Assembly: GCF_003947455.1 (NCBI RefSeq)
Contig: NZ_QHJH01000006.1
Span: forward strand, 1 to 64,000
Origin: Streptomyces sp. WAC 04229
GTDB taxonomy: Bacteria > Actinomycetota > Actinomycetes > Streptomycetales > Streptomycetaceae
Reading direction: 5' to 3'
Length of the DNA stretch: 64,000 nucleotides
In this document: positions 63,644-64,000 of the stretch, in pieces
Numbering within the stretch: position 1 is the stretch's first letter
Layout of the letters: each line of letters opens with the position of its first letter
Program-made: the position numbers and the translations under genes
Notes under the pieces: model-generated
The model's database searches: none
The model's input: only the letters and a program-made list of their open reading frames with translations
Told to the model about the DNA's origin: nothing

Positions 63644-64000
63644 TCACCCCTTTCGCGTCGACGCGGTGAGCGTCAGGCTGTCGATGTCGAACAGGGCCCC
63701 GCTGCCGCCGGTGAACGTCAGGAAGAGAGGGCCGGTCCCCGTCGTGTTCAGCGCCGTGCTGACGGTGGTGAACGTCTCCCAGCCGCCCGTCACCGGGACC
63801 GGCACCGAGCCGAGCAGCGGGCCGTTCTGCGACCCGGAGCGGAATTGCAGCGTTCCTCCCGCCCCGGCCGACGAGACCCTCGCGGAGACCGAGGCGGCGC
63901 CCGCCGTGGGCACGGAGTCGTACCCGGCCCAGTCCCCGCTGTCGATGTATCCGAGGGTCTGCCCGCCACTGGCCGCAGCGTGCGCGGCCGGCTGCACTCC
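63644..64000 (-). CDS. CBM6-containing protein, 5' end outside the window
   Basis: At least 118 aa; the gene runs off the right edge, so only its C-terminal end is visible. The visible part is a CBM6-like carbohydrate-binding domain (GQTLGYIDSGDWAGY ... SSAGAGG ... GGWETFTTVST ... FTGGSGALFDIDSLT) very like that of the next gene. The rest of the protein, and so its activity, is unknown. It ends TRKG and is 6 bp upstream of the GTG of the ThuA fusion gene. Confidence 0.8.
   Translation of the reverse strand, partial: GVQPAAHAAASGGQTLGYIDSGDWAGYDSVPTAGAASVSARVSSAGAGGTLQFRSGSQNGPLLGSVPVPVTGGWETFTTVSTALNTTGTGPLFLTFTGGSGALFDIDSLTLTASTRKG

Noticed and set aside
1-64000. CRISPR array, tRNA or rRNA genes
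   Set aside because: No regularly spaced direct repeats and no tRNA or rRNA-like sequence were noticed in the window.

Overview
The window looks like a Streptomyces chromosome segment. GC content is very high, GTG starts and GGAGG-type ribosome binding sites are common, and the families are typical of the genus: DUF4232 and DUF6411 proteins, many TetR, GntR, LacI, IclR, AraC and GlxA regulators, Tat-type signal peptides and secreted glycoside hydrolases. All function calls come from reading the sequence; no database search was run.

Layout. 0-3.2 kb: end of a DUF4232 protein, a phosphotransferase, and a divergent TetR/hydrolase pair with a perfect operator between them. 3.2-28.8 kb: an accessory island. 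It is edged by broken transposase pieces: the C-terminal end of an IS5-type transposase at 3.2 kb, the N-terminal part of the same type at 26.7-27.0 kb, and an IS1380-like tail at 28.5 kb. Inside are a membrane protein, a Ser/Pro-rich secreted protein, two phage-lysin-like enzymes without signal peptides, three leftward genes (S8 protease with an LGFP-like segment, DUF2235 lipase-like, SNase-like), and a rightward set of WD40 protein, DUF6603 protein, an 843-aa protein, a 1987-aa protein and an OmpA-like protein. The rightward set is the best candidate for an undescribed system. 28.8-38.4 kb: lipoproteins, a DHA2-type exporter, a GntR regulator overlapping a fatty-acid-hydroxylase gene, a GlxA/HD pair, an AraC regulator and small secreted proteins.

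38.8-54.0 kb: a coherent sugar-furanoside locus. One LacI regulator (40.3 kb) is surrounded by five similar operator-like palindromes (consensus close to TTnCAwCGwTGkAA). They lie upstream of a GH43 enzyme, the regulator itself, a YtfQRT-YjfF-like ABC transporter operon, a PA14-GH2-LamG enzyme and a GH127-ricin enzyme. A second GH43 gene lies after the transporter terminator. The simplest reading is extracellular removal of arabinofuranose or galactofuranose residues followed by uptake.

54.1-64 kb: a ComB-like phosphatase, an epoxide-hydrolase-like lipoprotein, an anti-sigma-type ATPase, Lrp and IclR regulators flanking an SMP-30 lactonase, a STAS protein, a methyltransferase, a BtrH-like protein, and a leftward pair of CBM6 proteins, one a ThuA-CBM6-GH99-like fusion and the other running off the window edge.
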